Part shown: positions 7,563 through 15,035 of the stretch, one piece after another | Numbering within the stretch: position 1 is the first letter of the stretch | How the letters are laid out: each line of letters begins with the position of its first letter | NCBI GenBank assembly: GCA_020402865.1 | Contig: JADBYT010000022.1 | Location: 1 to 36,147, forward strand | Direction of reading: 5' to 3' | Length of the DNA stretch: 36,147 nt | DNA from: Bacteroidota bacterium | GTDB lineage: Bacteria; Bacteroidota; Bacteroidia; Palsa-965 | Notes under the pieces: generated by a model | The model's database searches: none | Told to the model about the DNA's origin: nothing | The model's input: only the letters and a program-made list of their open reading frames with translations | Program-made: the position numbers and the translations under genes

Positions 7563-8012
7563 TTAAATCCTTACACGCACGCGCATAAGAAGCGGATGCA
7601 CGGGCACCGGAAGTTCAGTGCCCAATACGCGGAAGGGCTGATAGCGCCAGCCAAACGTAAGCTGCACATTATTTACCCAGCCACCCATGAAACCGGCCGC
7701 ACCGTTTTTCACATACACATGGCTGAGTGCCTCGCCCACAGGGCCACGCTGTTTGTGCATCTGCGTGAGCGGCAATTTTACTGCGCTGTGTTGCTGCATG
7801 CCGGAAGTAAAACCAAACCACATGCGCCTGCAGCCATTGGAGCGAAGCTCACGTTTTCCGGTTAAACGGTTTACACGTAACAGGGCTGCATCCTTGCCTG
7901 CAAATAAGCCCGCATGCGACGAATGATTGAAATGTACTTCGCTTTTGCGGGATGTTTTGGCAAACACGTTTACCGAGGCAAACAGGAGCACAAGGACAAG
8001 AATGGTTTTCAT
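7563..8012 (-). CDS. Small secreted protein of unknown function
   Basis: The 149-residue product starts with a signal peptide (MKTILVLVLLFASVNVFAK, cleavage after VFA). The remainder is basic and has no motif I recognise (RELRSNGCRRMWFGFTSGMQ, GGWVNNVQLTFGWRYQPFRV). Its C-terminus is arginine-rich and ends close to the tandem repeat. A TAnnTTTG element lies about 24 bases upstream of the start. Codon use resembles its neighbours. The signal peptide plus the promoter support a real gene; the function is unknown. Confidence 0.65.
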   Translation of the reverse strand: MKTILVLVLLFASVNVFAKTSRKSEVHFNHSSHAGLFAGKDAALLRVNRLTGKRELRSNGCRRMWFGFTSGMQQHSAVKLPLTQMHKQRGPVGEALSHVYVKNGAAGFMGGWVNNVQLTFGWRYQPFRVLGTELPVPVHPLLMRVRVRI

Positions 8013-8035
8013 GGCGCATTAATTGAATGACGGCA

Positions 8036-8043
8036 CAAACATA
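8036..8043 (-). promoter_or_regulatory. -7 promoter element, small secreted protein
   Basis: The minus strand reads TATGTTTG, a full match to TAnnTTTG, 23 bases upstream of the ATG at 8012. No good -33 TTG is seen at the expected distance. Confidence 0.5.
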
Positions 8044-8736
8044 GCACCCTGCCCAACCCTTATGAAACGGGAGTTTGCCGCTACTCAGCCACAATATGCA
8101 ATTTGTGCCACGCTACCCGGCTTTTGAGTAATTCCTGACGCATTTTGGCGGTTTCTGACATCGGAAAGCAGCGATTTGCAGTTTTTGCAAAATAAAAACA
8201 CACCCAAAACCCTCTGCTCGGGAATTACACAAAAGCCTGAATATGGGGAAATTGCAAAGGCACTTTGTCTGAAGGCCGGATCAGCAAGATATTTTAGCGC
8301 ACGTGATCGATTTTTAAACTCATTATCAATTATTTACAGAAAAGCCAATCCGATTTTCCAAAAACATATTTCTTTTCCTCACATCTTTGTTGCGTACTAC
8401 TTCAGTAGTCAGTTAAAAACAAACAACCGTGTAGCCACACCACAACAAGCACAGTTTACAATCCGCAAAATCGGATTCACCCCCCGGAATAATACTGATG
8501 CTTTACCACCCCAATCCACCCGCTTCTCTTCCTGGCATTACAGAGGCTGATTGTTTACAATCAGCCGTTTGCAGAAAATCGTTTACGAGTTTGTACATTG
8601 GTACACCGGCTCAAAAACGACCCCGCTGCTCTCAACCGGCAACCGGTAAGGTACAAAACCTTGCCCCGCAAAAAGCCGGATTTAAATTGGCTAATCATCA
8701 GCAACATAATTCCTAAACCATTTAATTATTAAACAA
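8044..8736. other. Long non-coding region upstream of the flotillin gene
   Basis: About 690 bases without a credible gene. Short open frames here (for example 8176-8550) lack family features and have poor starts. I find no clear TAnnTTTG element close to the flotillin start; the nearest is a one-mismatch CATCTTTG near 8383-8390. The main structure is a 22-bp inverted repeat at 8545-8566. Confidence 0.5.
8545..8566. repeat. 22-bp perfect inverted repeat, candidate operator or hairpin
   Basis: GGCTGATTGT and ACAATCAGCC are exact reverse complements separated by only TT. The short centre suits a dimeric DNA-binding site better than a transcription terminator, and no T tract follows. It lies 170 bases before the flotillin start. 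Confidence 0.55.
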
Positions 8737-10683
8737 ATGACAACAAACCTACTTCCTTATCTCTGGTTACTTATTCCGCTGGCGGCACTCATTTTCTGGA
8801 AACAGGTGCTACGGCTTTTCTTTGGTATGGTTATCGTTCCTGAAGACCGCATAGGTCTGGTAACCAAAAAGTTTGTGCTCTTTGGCCCGAACCGCGAACT
8901 GCCCGACGGGCGTATTGTGGCTGTGAACGGTGAGGCCGGTTTTCAGGCGCATACACTGGCTCCGGGTTTATACTTCGGTAAATGGGTATGGCAGTATGAG
9001 ATTACCCTGCAGCAGTTTATTGTTATTCCGCAAGGGCAGATTGGCCTGGTGGTGGCCAAAGATGGTAATGAACTTGAAAGCGGACACATTCTTGGCCGGC
9101 GGGTTGAATGCGACACCTTTCAGGATGCTGCGGCTTTTCTGAGCAACGGCGGACGCAAGGGCCGGCAAACCATTTACATCACCGCAGGTGTATATCGTAT
9201 AAACACCTTTCTGTTTGATGTGCAGCTTACGGATATGACGCACATTCAGGAAAACATGATTGGTATTATTACCACGCTTGACGGTATGGCCATTGAGCAT
9301 GGCAACATTGCCGGCCGTCTGATTGAAGGGCACAACAACTTTCAGGATGCCGATTCATTCCTGAGCGGAAATGGTAATAAGGGTTTGCAGCCGCAGGTTA
9401 TTCAGGCCGGTTCGTATTACCTCAACCCGTGGTTTGTGCATGTGGAACAGGTGCGCATGACCGAAATTCCGATTGGTTCGGTGGGTGTAATTATTTCGTA
9501 CTACGGTGAAGAAGGGCGCGACCTGAGCGGTGCGGAATTCAGACACGGCAATATTGTGGGACGTGGTTCGAAAGGTGTGTGGGCTGAGCCTTTGGGGCCG
9601 GGTAAATACCCCATCAACCCCTACATTATGCGTGTGGAAACCGTGCCCACCACTAACCTTGTACTGAACTGGGCCAGCGCACGCTCGGAGTCGCACCAGC
9701 TTGACAAAAACCTGAGCACCATTACCGTGCGTTCGAAAGACGGTTTTACGTTTAATCTTGATGTGTCGCAGATTATTCATATTCCGATGAACGAAGCGCC
9801 GAAAGTAATAGCACGCTTCGGAAACATGAACAACCTGGTGAGTCAGGTGCTGGAGCCTACAATTGGCAACTATTTCCGAAACTCGGCGCAGGATGCGGAG
9901 GTTATTGACTTTCTTGTATCGCGTAAAGAGCGGCAGGAGGCTGCTAAAGTGCACATCAGCAAAGTACTGGATGAGTACAACGTGCATGCGGTTGACACGC
10001 TGATTGGTGATATTGTGCCGCCTGAGTCGTTGATGAAAACACTTACCGACCGTAAGATCGCGCAGGAGCAGATGGCCACCTACGAAACACAGCGCAAGGC
10101 GCAGGAAACGCGCCAGTTGCTGGAAAAGGAAACCGCTATTGCCGAGATGCAGAAAGAAGTGGTAAAAGCCGAACAGGGCGTAATGATCAGCGAACGCATA
10201 GCCGATGCGGCGGTGAAAAAATCGACCGGTGAAGCGCAGAGCGTGAAAATTCAGGCCATGGCCGAAGCCGAGCGCAACAAGATTACCGCTGCCGGTGAAG
10301 CCGAAAAAGTGCGCGTACTTGCCGAAGCCGAAGCTGAGAAAACACGCCTCACCGCAAATGCCGAAGCCGAGAAAATTTCGGTAACCGGTAATGCCGAAGC
10401 CGAAAAGATTCTGGCCATTGGTAAATCTTCGGCCGAGTCGTACAAACTGGCTGTGGAAGCGATGGGTGGAAACAACTTTACACAGCTGAAAGTAACCGAA
10501 GCCATTGGTACCAATAACATCAAGATTATACCCGATGTGCTTATTACCGGCAACGGCGACAGCGCCAACGGCCCGATAAGCGGACTGCTTGGTTTAAAGC
10601 TTCTTGAAAACATGAATGCGAAACCGGCCGCACCACAAACGCCGGAAAGCACCACCCCACAAGCCGAGGAGAATAATGCATAA
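8737..10683 (+). CDS. Flotillin-like SPFH/Band 7 membrane protein
   Basis: The 648-residue protein has an N-terminal membrane segment (about 6-32), an extended region with three related sub-repeats (VPEDRIGLV, IPQGQIGLVVAKDG, IQENMIGIITTLDG), and an SPFH core with TITVRSKDGFTFNLDVSQIIHIP. A long charged coiled coil follows (about 440-570), built of alanine/glutamate words such as AEAEK and NAEAEK, then GTNNIKIIPDVLITG as in flotillins. The C-terminal ~40 residues are Pro/Ala-rich and disordered. Flotillins scaffold membrane microdomains. No NfeD-type partner is adjacent. The gene stands alone, with a long leader upstream and a strong terminator downstream. The MTTNLL start fits the membrane anchor. 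Confidence 0.9.
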   Translation: MTTNLLPYLWLLIPLAALIFWKQVLRLFFGMVIVPEDRIGLVTKKFVLFGPNRELPDGRIVAVNGEAGFQAHTLAPGLYFGKWVWQYEITLQQFIVIPQGQIGLVVAKDGNELESGHILGRRVECDTFQDAAAFLSNGGRKGRQTIYITAGVYRINTFLFDVQLTDMTHIQENMIGIITTLDGMAIEHGNIAGRLIEGHNNFQDADSFLSGNGNKGLQPQVIQAGSYYLNPWFVHVEQVRMTEIPIGSVGVIISYYGEEGRDLSGAEFRHGNIVGRGSKGVWAEPLGPGKYPINPYIMRVETVPTTNLVLNWASARSESHQLDKNLSTITVRSKDGFTFNLDVSQIIHIPMNEAPKVIARFGNMNNLVSQVLEPTIGNYFRNSAQDAEVIDFLVSRKERQEAAKVHISKVLDEYNVHAVDTLIGDIVPPESLMKTLTDRKIAQEQMATYETQRKAQETRQLLEKETAIAEMQKEVVKAEQGVMISERIADAAVKKSTGEAQSVKIQAMAEAERNKITAAGEAEKVRVLAEAEAEKTRLTANAEAEKISVTGNAEAEKILAIGKSSAESYKLAVEAMGGNNFTQLKVTEAIGTNNIKIIPDVLITGNGDSANGPISGLLGLKLLENMNAKPAAPQTPESTTPQAEENNA

Positions 10684-10742
10684 CTCCGACGCACGCGGAG
10701 AAGCATAAACGATAACCCCACCCGCTTCTCCGCAACCTTTTG

Positions 10743-10783
10743 CCACAAAGCCGCTTCTTTCACAAAGCGGCTTTGTGGTTTTT
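10743..10783 (+). terminator. Strong intrinsic terminator after the flotillin gene
   Basis: CCACAAAGCCGCTT (10743-10756) is perfectly complementary to AAGCGGCTTTGTGG (10765-10778), with an 8-nt loop, followed by five T. Confidence 0.9.
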
Positions 10784-10786
10784 ATG

Positions 10787-10794
10787 TACATTTG
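10787..10794 (+). promoter_or_regulatory. -7 promoter element for tRNA-Leu
   Basis: TACATTTG followed by GCAC matches TAnnTTTG and lies 12 bases upstream of the tRNA. The T tract of the flotillin terminator directly precedes it. Confidence 0.65.
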
Positions 10795-10806
10795 CACACA
10801 AATTAC

Positions 10807-10888
10807 GCGGATGTGTCGTAATTGGTAGCCGAGCCAGACTTAGGATCTGGTGCCGAGAGGCGTGTGGGTTCGAGTCCCTCCATCCGCA
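10807..10888 (+). tRNA. tRNA-Leu (anticodon TAG)
   Basis: The acceptor stem is GCGGATG (10807-10813) with CATCCGC (10881-10887) and discriminator A. The D arm has TCG/CGA around TAATTGGTAGC. The anticodon arm is CCAGA-CTTAGGA-TCTGG with anticodon TAG, reading CUA. A long variable arm (GCC-GAGA-GGC) marks a class II tRNA, as expected for Leu. The T arm is GTGGG-TTCGAGT-CCCTC, with one T-T mismatch where a T-A pair is usual. CCA is not encoded. An intrinsic terminator follows. Confidence 0.95.
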
Positions 10889-10893
10889 CAATG

Positions 10894-10928
10894 CCCTGCC
10901 CTTTTCGGGCAGGGTTTTGTTTTTTTTC
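10894..10928 (+). terminator. Intrinsic terminator after tRNA-Leu
   Basis: CCCTGCCC (10894-10901), loop TTTTC, GGGCAGGG (10907-10914), then TTTTGTTTTTTTT. Confidence 0.9.
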
Positions 10929-11033
10929 CAGAGGGACGGGATTGTAGCGAAGCGAAATGCAATTATTCAGATTGATCAATAATCAATCAATTTGCGAAAT
11001 ATCCAATGTGTATGGATTGCGTGAAGATGACAA

Positions 11034-11303
11034 TTACTTCACCACAAAACCTGTTTCGCCTGTCTGAAGCGTAAGTTCAATTATTTCCACCTGCTCCACG
11101 TTTGCCCTTACAGGCCCGCGTTTGCACCAGCGGATAAATTCATCCAGCTGCGTTTCGCTTCCCTGTGCTTCGGAATATACATTTCCATTCGACAGGTTTT
11201 TCACAAAGCCGGTAATTCCAATTCGCTGTGCTTCGGCGGCGGCTGACTTGCGGTAAAAAACGCCTTGAACTTTTCCTGAAATTGTAAGTGCATATCGTTT
11301 CAT
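11034..11303 (-). CDS. acyP: Acylphosphatase
   Basis: The 89-residue protein is a complete acylphosphatase domain. The phosphate-binding loop SGKVQGVFYR contains catalytic Arg18, and VKNLSNGNVYSEAQG contains catalytic Asn36. The spacing of 18 residues is the family standard. It hydrolyses carboxyl-phosphate bonds such as acetyl phosphate; the physiological substrate is unknown. The gene starts 13 bases after the LOG-family gene and is the last gene of the TonB receptor-LOG-acyP cluster. Confidence 0.95.
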   Translation of the reverse strand: MKRYALTISGKVQGVFYRKSAAAEAQRIGITGFVKNLSNGNVYSEAQGSETQLDEFIRWCKRGPVRANVEQVEIIELTLQTGETGFVVK

Positions 11304-11316
11304 GGCCTGTGCAATT

Positions 11317-11901
11317 TCAGTTTTGACCCGGATGCAACCATATTTCCTCTGCCTGAGGCGGCGGCTGACTCACCAGCTCAAGAGCAGCTTCGGCTGTATC
11401 GGCCACCTGCACAAAACGCCGGTTGCGTGAGGAGAGAAAACCTTCTTCCACCATTGTGTCAAGTTGGAGCAGCAAATGCTGGTAATACTTTCGCGTGTTA
11501 ATGAGTACGATGGGTTTGGCATGCAGGCCAAGCTGGGCCCAGGTAAGTATTTCAAACAATTCATCGAGTGTACCAAAGCCACCGGCCAGGGCTATAACGG
11601 CATCGGCTTCCTGTTCCATTATGGCTTTGCGCTGATGCATGGAAGCGGTTTCGCGCAGGTCGGCTACACCGGCGTGCCCCACTTCTTTCGTATTTAAAAA
11701 CGTGGGAATTACACCGGTCACTTCTCCTCCATGCCGCAATACACTGTTGGCGGTTACGCCCATAAGTCCGATGCTGCCGCCGCCATACACCAGTCTGATA
11801 TTCCTTTCGGCCATGAGCCGGCCGAGTCCGGCAGCCGTTTCGGCATAAGCGGGATGATTACCTTTTGACGCGCCGCAGTACACGAGGATGCTTTTGATCA
11901 T
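11317..11901 (-). CDS. LOG family protein (Rossman fold protein, TIGR00730)
   Basis: The product is 194 residues, the usual size. It shows VYCGAS near the N-terminus, LVYGGGSIGLMG (about 37-48), VIPTFL, the MHQRKAIM motif (88-95) and AGGFGTLDELFE (106-117). LOG proteins hydrolyse nucleoside monophosphates such as AMP and release cytokinin bases from their ribotides. In the usual PGGxGTxxE motif the Pro is replaced by Ala here; the Gly-rich loop and Glu remain. The ATG at 11901 is chosen because upstream in-frame codons lie inside the TonB receptor gene, whose stop is only four bases away. Confidence 0.9.
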   Translation of the reverse strand: MIKSILVYCGASKGNHPAYAETAAGLGRLMAERNIRLVYGGGSIGLMGVTANSVLRHGGEVTGVIPTFLNTKEVGHAGVADLRETASMHQRKAIMEQEADAVIALAGGFGTLDELFEILTWAQLGLHAKPIVLINTRKYYQHLLLQLDTMVEEGFLSSRNRRFVQVADTAEAALELVSQPPPQAEEIWLHPGQN

Positions 11902-11905
11902 TTTG

Positions 11906-14305
11906 CTAAAAATCAATTTGATAATAGAACAGCGGTAAAAAGCCGAGCTGATACTGTTCCACAACCGGATTGGCAGAAGGCTGCAGCGGATTGGGCGAGT
12001 ACGTGAGACCGAGAATGTTTTTACGGTTCAGCACATTTACAAAGTCGATACCGATTTCGTGCGTTACCTTTTTGCTGTTTAAACGCCACAGCACTTTCAG
12101 ATCGACTCTGAAATAAGCCTTGCTGAACTGCAACGAATTGCGCAGCGAATCAACCAGCACTTCGTCGTTTTCCAGCTTTGATGCCGCCGTGTCGATTGGC
12201 GTGTACCAACGTTTACCGGCCATTGTAATTTTTCCGCCCAGCTGTATGGTTTGCCTTTCGCCCAGCTTCCATTCTCTTGCCGCAAGTGCATTCGCGGCAT
12301 AGCCGGTGTTAAAATCCGTGTTGCGTGTCACACCGTCGCTCCCTTTGTATTTTGCATCAAACACCGATGCGGTGAATAAAAAGAAATATCCTTTCGCAAA
12401 AAACTTTTCAAGCGTTACTTCCACGCCATAGTTGGTGCCGCTGCCGGTGTTTACCAATGTATCGGGGAAGAAGCGGCTGAACCCGCTGCCCTGATTCAAC
12501 ACCGAAAACGACGAGCTTTTCTTCTCCACGGGTACATCATACAATTGCTGGTAATACGTCTCCACCTTCAAACGCATTACCGGTGTAACCAGCCAGTCGT
12601 AGCCCACTACGCTGTGCAGGCTGCGCATGAAGTCGAGATTTTTATTGTGCAGCACATACGGCTCGGATGTGGCGGGTAAATGTGTGTAGTAAATGTAAGC
12701 GGGCAAAATCTGACTGTGCATACCCACGCCTGCGCTGAGTGTATGTTTGGGCGCAACTGTCCAGCGCACACCCGCACGCGGCTCCACCGCCGTGCTGCCG
12801 TTGAGTGTGAAATACTGCGCATGCACACCGGCATTGAACACCAGCAAATCAGTTGCGCGGAATTTCCACTGCGCATACGGCTGCAGCAAAAGCGCCGTGC
12901 CTTCGTAGTCCTGACGGTTACGGAAAACAAACAGCTGTTCGCTGTGAATACTGTCCACAAGCGTATTGCCAAACATTTCGTTAAACATGCCGGCTTTAAA
13001 TACGTTGCGGCTGCCCAGTTTGCGTGTAAACGAGAAGTTGAACGTGTAGCGCGTTTCGTTGTTCTGGTATCCCATTTTCGGGGTAATGGAATCGATACCG
13101 AAGTTTACGTTGCGCCATACCAGTGCGTGAAATGATTTCGACTGGCGATGACTGGCGGCCACCACCGCACGGAAAAGTGTTTTATCATTGAGCGGTTTGG
13201 TGTACACCATGCCCGCCACACCCATGCCGGTGGCAAATTGCTGGTCGCGGCTGTCTTCGCCGTAGAGTTCGTCGCTGGGTTCGGTGTACTTGCTTACGAG
13301 AATATTTATATTGCTCAAACCACCCAGCCCGAAGAATGAGAGATTGCCACCCTTTCGCAAGGGGAAATTGAGTTTAAACGCCGCATCCTGATAGTTGGGC
13401 ACGGCACCGGTGCCAATGGGAATATTGGCGGCTTCAAACAAACGCAGTGTGGAATAACGGTAGTTAATCAGAAACGACGAACCTTTGGCTTTATTCAGCG
13501 GCCCCTCGGCAGTAAGTTCAGTGCCAAGAAAACCAAACTGCCCGTTAAACTCAAAGCGTTCATTATTCCCGTTACGCATTCGCAGGTCGAAAGCGGCAGC
13601 AATGCTGTTGCCATATTCGGCCGGAAAAGCGCCGGTAAAAAAATCGGAATTGGCCAGCACTTTATTATTGATCATACTCACCGGGCCGCCGGTGGTGCCT
13701 TCAATGGCAAAGTGATTGGGATTGGGAATATCCACCCCTTCGAGCCGCCACAACACACCCATGGGCGAGTTGCCGCGCACCACAATATCATTGCGTGAAT
13801 CATCAGCTCCCTGCACGCCGGCAAAGTTGGAGGCCATACGCGCCGGATCGCCTCGACTGCCTGCATAGCGGTTTGTTTCCTCCACAGAGAACATGCGTCC
13901 GCTTACGCTGCTCATTTCGTTATTGGTGCCGTCTTTGCTGCTGGCCTCAATCACCACCTCATTCACCTGCACTGCCGACTGCTCAAGCTCAATATCCATA
14001 ATCAGCTCTTTTCCCGAAGAGAGAATAATATTGGGCATCGCCCAGAGCTGATAACCCGTATAACGTGCTTCAAGTGTGATACGCCCCACGCCAATACCCG
14101 TAACGCGGTAGTTGCCCGACACGTCAGTACTGGCCCCGCCAATTACCGTGGAATCACGTTTAATCATAATCACCACACCCGGCAGCGGCGATTTGGTGTC
14201 TTTATCCACCACCTTTCCGCGTACAGTTTGCGTAAGCGGAGCCGTTTGCGCCCATGCCGACAGACTAAGTCCGAAAAAAGCCAGCAAGTAAAACAGAGGT
14301 TTCAT
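11906..14305 (-). CDS. TonB-dependent receptor with carboxypeptidase-regulatory-like domain
   Basis: The 799-residue outer-membrane protein has a signal peptide (MKPLFYLLAFFGLSLSAWAQ). A CarboxypepD_reg-like beta-sandwich follows (about 28-110; VRGKVVDKDTKSPLPGVVI). The plug domain (about 120-235) contains NDIVVRGNSPMGVLWRLEGV and FPAEYGNSIAAAFDLRMRNG. The remainder is a long barrel, ending FLPLFYYQIDF with the terminal Phe typical of outer-membrane proteins. No SusD partner lies nearby, so this is a stand-alone receptor and the ligand is unknown. An upstream in-frame ATG at 14335 overlaps the promoter, so 14305 is preferred. The first of three closely spaced minus-strand genes (then LOG and acyP). 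Confidence 0.92.
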   Translation of the reverse strand: MKPLFYLLAFFGLSLSAWAQTAPLTQTVRGKVVDKDTKSPLPGVVIMIKRDSTVIGGASTDVSGNYRVTGIGVGRITLEARYTGYQLWAMPNIILSSGKELIMDIELEQSAVQVNEVVIEASSKDGTNNEMSSVSGRMFSVEETNRYAGSRGDPARMASNFAGVQGADDSRNDIVVRGNSPMGVLWRLEGVDIPNPNHFAIEGTTGGPVSMINNKVLANSDFFTGAFPAEYGNSIAAAFDLRMRNGNNERFEFNGQFGFLGTELTAEGPLNKAKGSSFLINYRYSTLRLFEAANIPIGTGAVPNYQDAAFKLNFPLRKGGNLSFFGLGGLSNINILVSKYTEPSDELYGEDSRDQQFATGMGVAGMVYTKPLNDKTLFRAVVAASHRQSKSFHALVWRNVNFGIDSITPKMGYQNNETRYTFNFSFTRKLGSRNVFKAGMFNEMFGNTLVDSIHSEQLFVFRNRQDYEGTALLLQPYAQWKFRATDLLVFNAGVHAQYFTLNGSTAVEPRAGVRWTVAPKHTLSAGVGMHSQILPAYIYYTHLPATSEPYVLHNKNLDFMRSLHSVVGYDWLVTPVMRLKVETYYQQLYDVPVEKKSSSFSVLNQGSGFSRFFPDTLVNTGSGTNYGVEVTLEKFFAKGYFFLFTASVFDAKYKGSDGVTRNTDFNTGYAANALAAREWKLGERQTIQLGGKITMAGKRWYTPIDTAASKLENDEVLVDSLRNSLQFSKAYFRVDLKVLWRLNSKKVTHEIGIDFVNVLNRKNILGLTYSPNPLQPSANPVVEQYQLGFLPLFYYQIDF

Positions 14306-14332
14306 AGTTGCTTTTGATAAGGAGTTTGCAGC

Positions 14333-14362
14333 CAAATGTAGGGATTACCACAAACCAGTCAA
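14333..14362 (-). promoter_or_regulatory. Promoter of the TonB receptor operon
   Basis: On the minus strand, TTGAC starts at 14362 and TACATTTG occupies 14340-14333, with 19 bases between TTG and TA. Both boxes match the Bacteroidota consensus. The predicted start near 14329 gives a leader of about 24 nt. Confidence 0.7.
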
Positions 14363-14743
14363 GTGCAGTTGAAAAACCTGCGGTTTATTTTTTCGTTATG
14401 GCATTTTTCAATAAACAATGTTCCCGCATTTCGCATTTATTGCAACTACTCAGAAGCCCTGAGGCATTCAATTTATGCCCGGCCCGGTCAAACACCTTTT
14501 TTATCATTCGTTCCATACTTCGTTCAACCGTTTTACAACCGGATACCCTTTTTATTTACACCAGTTTAAGAACCCGTATTTATACAATACCAAAGTAAAT
14601 CACCGGGATTATCATTTCGCTGAAACACCCGTATTTACTAACTTTGAGGTCAATTACATAACCTGATTTTAAGAATCGGAATCTATTCCGTTTACCGATA
14701 ATTCAGGTTCATTGAACTACAAAACCAAACCGTTTACCGATTT
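14363..14743. other. AT-rich non-coding region upstream of the tandem RNA genes
   Basis: No credible protein gene is seen; the open frames lack starts and family features. Contents: a TAACTTTG -7-like box at 14639-14646, a CGGAAT/ATTCCG inverted repeat at 14677-14690, an 11-bp palindrome GTTCATTGAAC at 14707-14717, and two exact copies of CCGTTTACCGAT at 14688-14699 and 14730-14741. Confidence 0.45.
14688..14741. repeat. Direct repeat CCGTTTACCGAT, candidate activator sites
   Basis: Two identical 12-bp words, at 14688-14699 and 14730-14741, are offset by 42 bp, close to four helical turns. The second ends two bases before the -33 TTTG of RNA copy 1. Phased sites just upstream of a promoter suggest a regulator-binding site. 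Confidence 0.45.
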
Positions 14744-14777
14744 TTTGAATCGAAGGTAATTTCTACCCGTAAATTTG
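14744..14777 (+). promoter_or_regulatory. Promoter of structured RNA copy 1
   Basis: TTTG (14744-14747) and TAAATTTG (14770-14777) are separated by 22 bases and match the -33/-7 consensus. The predicted start at about 14782-14786 coincides with the left end of the duplicated sequence. Confidence 0.6.
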
Positions 14778-14782
14778 GTAAA

Positions 14783-14934
14783 GATTGTTTCACCAGCAAG
14801 GGTTACCGGTCAGGTTTAAGGGGTTAACTGAGCGGTACAAAACCCGGTGAACATTTCGACAACAGGTTTTTTGGGGTTAATCTGTTGTCGATCTAACAGA
14901 AAAGCGCTGCCGCCAGGTAGTGCTTTTCTTTTTT
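14783..14934 (+). ncRNA. Structured small RNA, copy 1 of a tandem pair
   Basis: An approximately 150-nt transcript with three helices is predicted. P1 has TTCACC/GGTGAA (14789-14794/14846-14851), GGGTT/AACCC (14800-14804/14841-14845), ACCG/CGGT (14805-14808/14833-14836) and TCAG/CTGA (14810-14813/14828-14831). Its loop is GTTTAAGGGGTTAA. P2 is CGACAACAG/CTGTTGTCG (14857-14865/14882-14890) with loop GTTTTTTGGGGTTAAT. P3 is a 14-bp terminator stem plus six T. Pairs differing from copy 2 preserve pairing in P1, P2 and P3. Promoter and terminator flank the unit exactly. I recognise no known RNA family. Both upper loops carry GGGGTTAA, which suggests a repeated recognition motif. Confidence 0.75.
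14898..14934 (+). terminator. Intrinsic terminator of RNA copy 1
   Basis: AGAAAAGCGCTGCC (14898-14911) pairs with GGTAGTGCTTTTCT (14916-14929) through 14 pairs, two of them G-U, followed by a T tract. Confidence 0.85.
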
Positions 14935-14994
14935 ACAGCAACAGATATTTTTTTCATCGCCTCCGTTCGTCCGATATATCATTCCGCTCAACGA

Positions 14995-15031
14995 TTTGTA
15001 AGAACAAAAAAACAACTTGGTTGTATTTTTG
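14995..15031 (+). promoter_or_regulatory. Promoter of structured RNA copy 2
   Basis: TATTTTTG (15024-15031) is a full -7 match. Its distance to the first RNA helix is one base different from copy 1. The best -33 TTTG (14995-14998) is 25 bases upstream, longer than usual. Confidence 0.55.
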
Positions 15032-15035
15032 TACA

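Noticed and set aside
8176-8550. 124-codon open frame upstream of the flotillin gene
   Set aside because: It has no recognisable domain or signal, no nearby promoter, and an amino-acid composition like translated non-coding DNA; it also ends within the region carrying the inverted repeat.
14308-14666. Plus-strand open frames upstream of the RNA pair
   Set aside because: They overlap the TonB promoter or lack starts, overlap each other in different frames and have no recognisable features.
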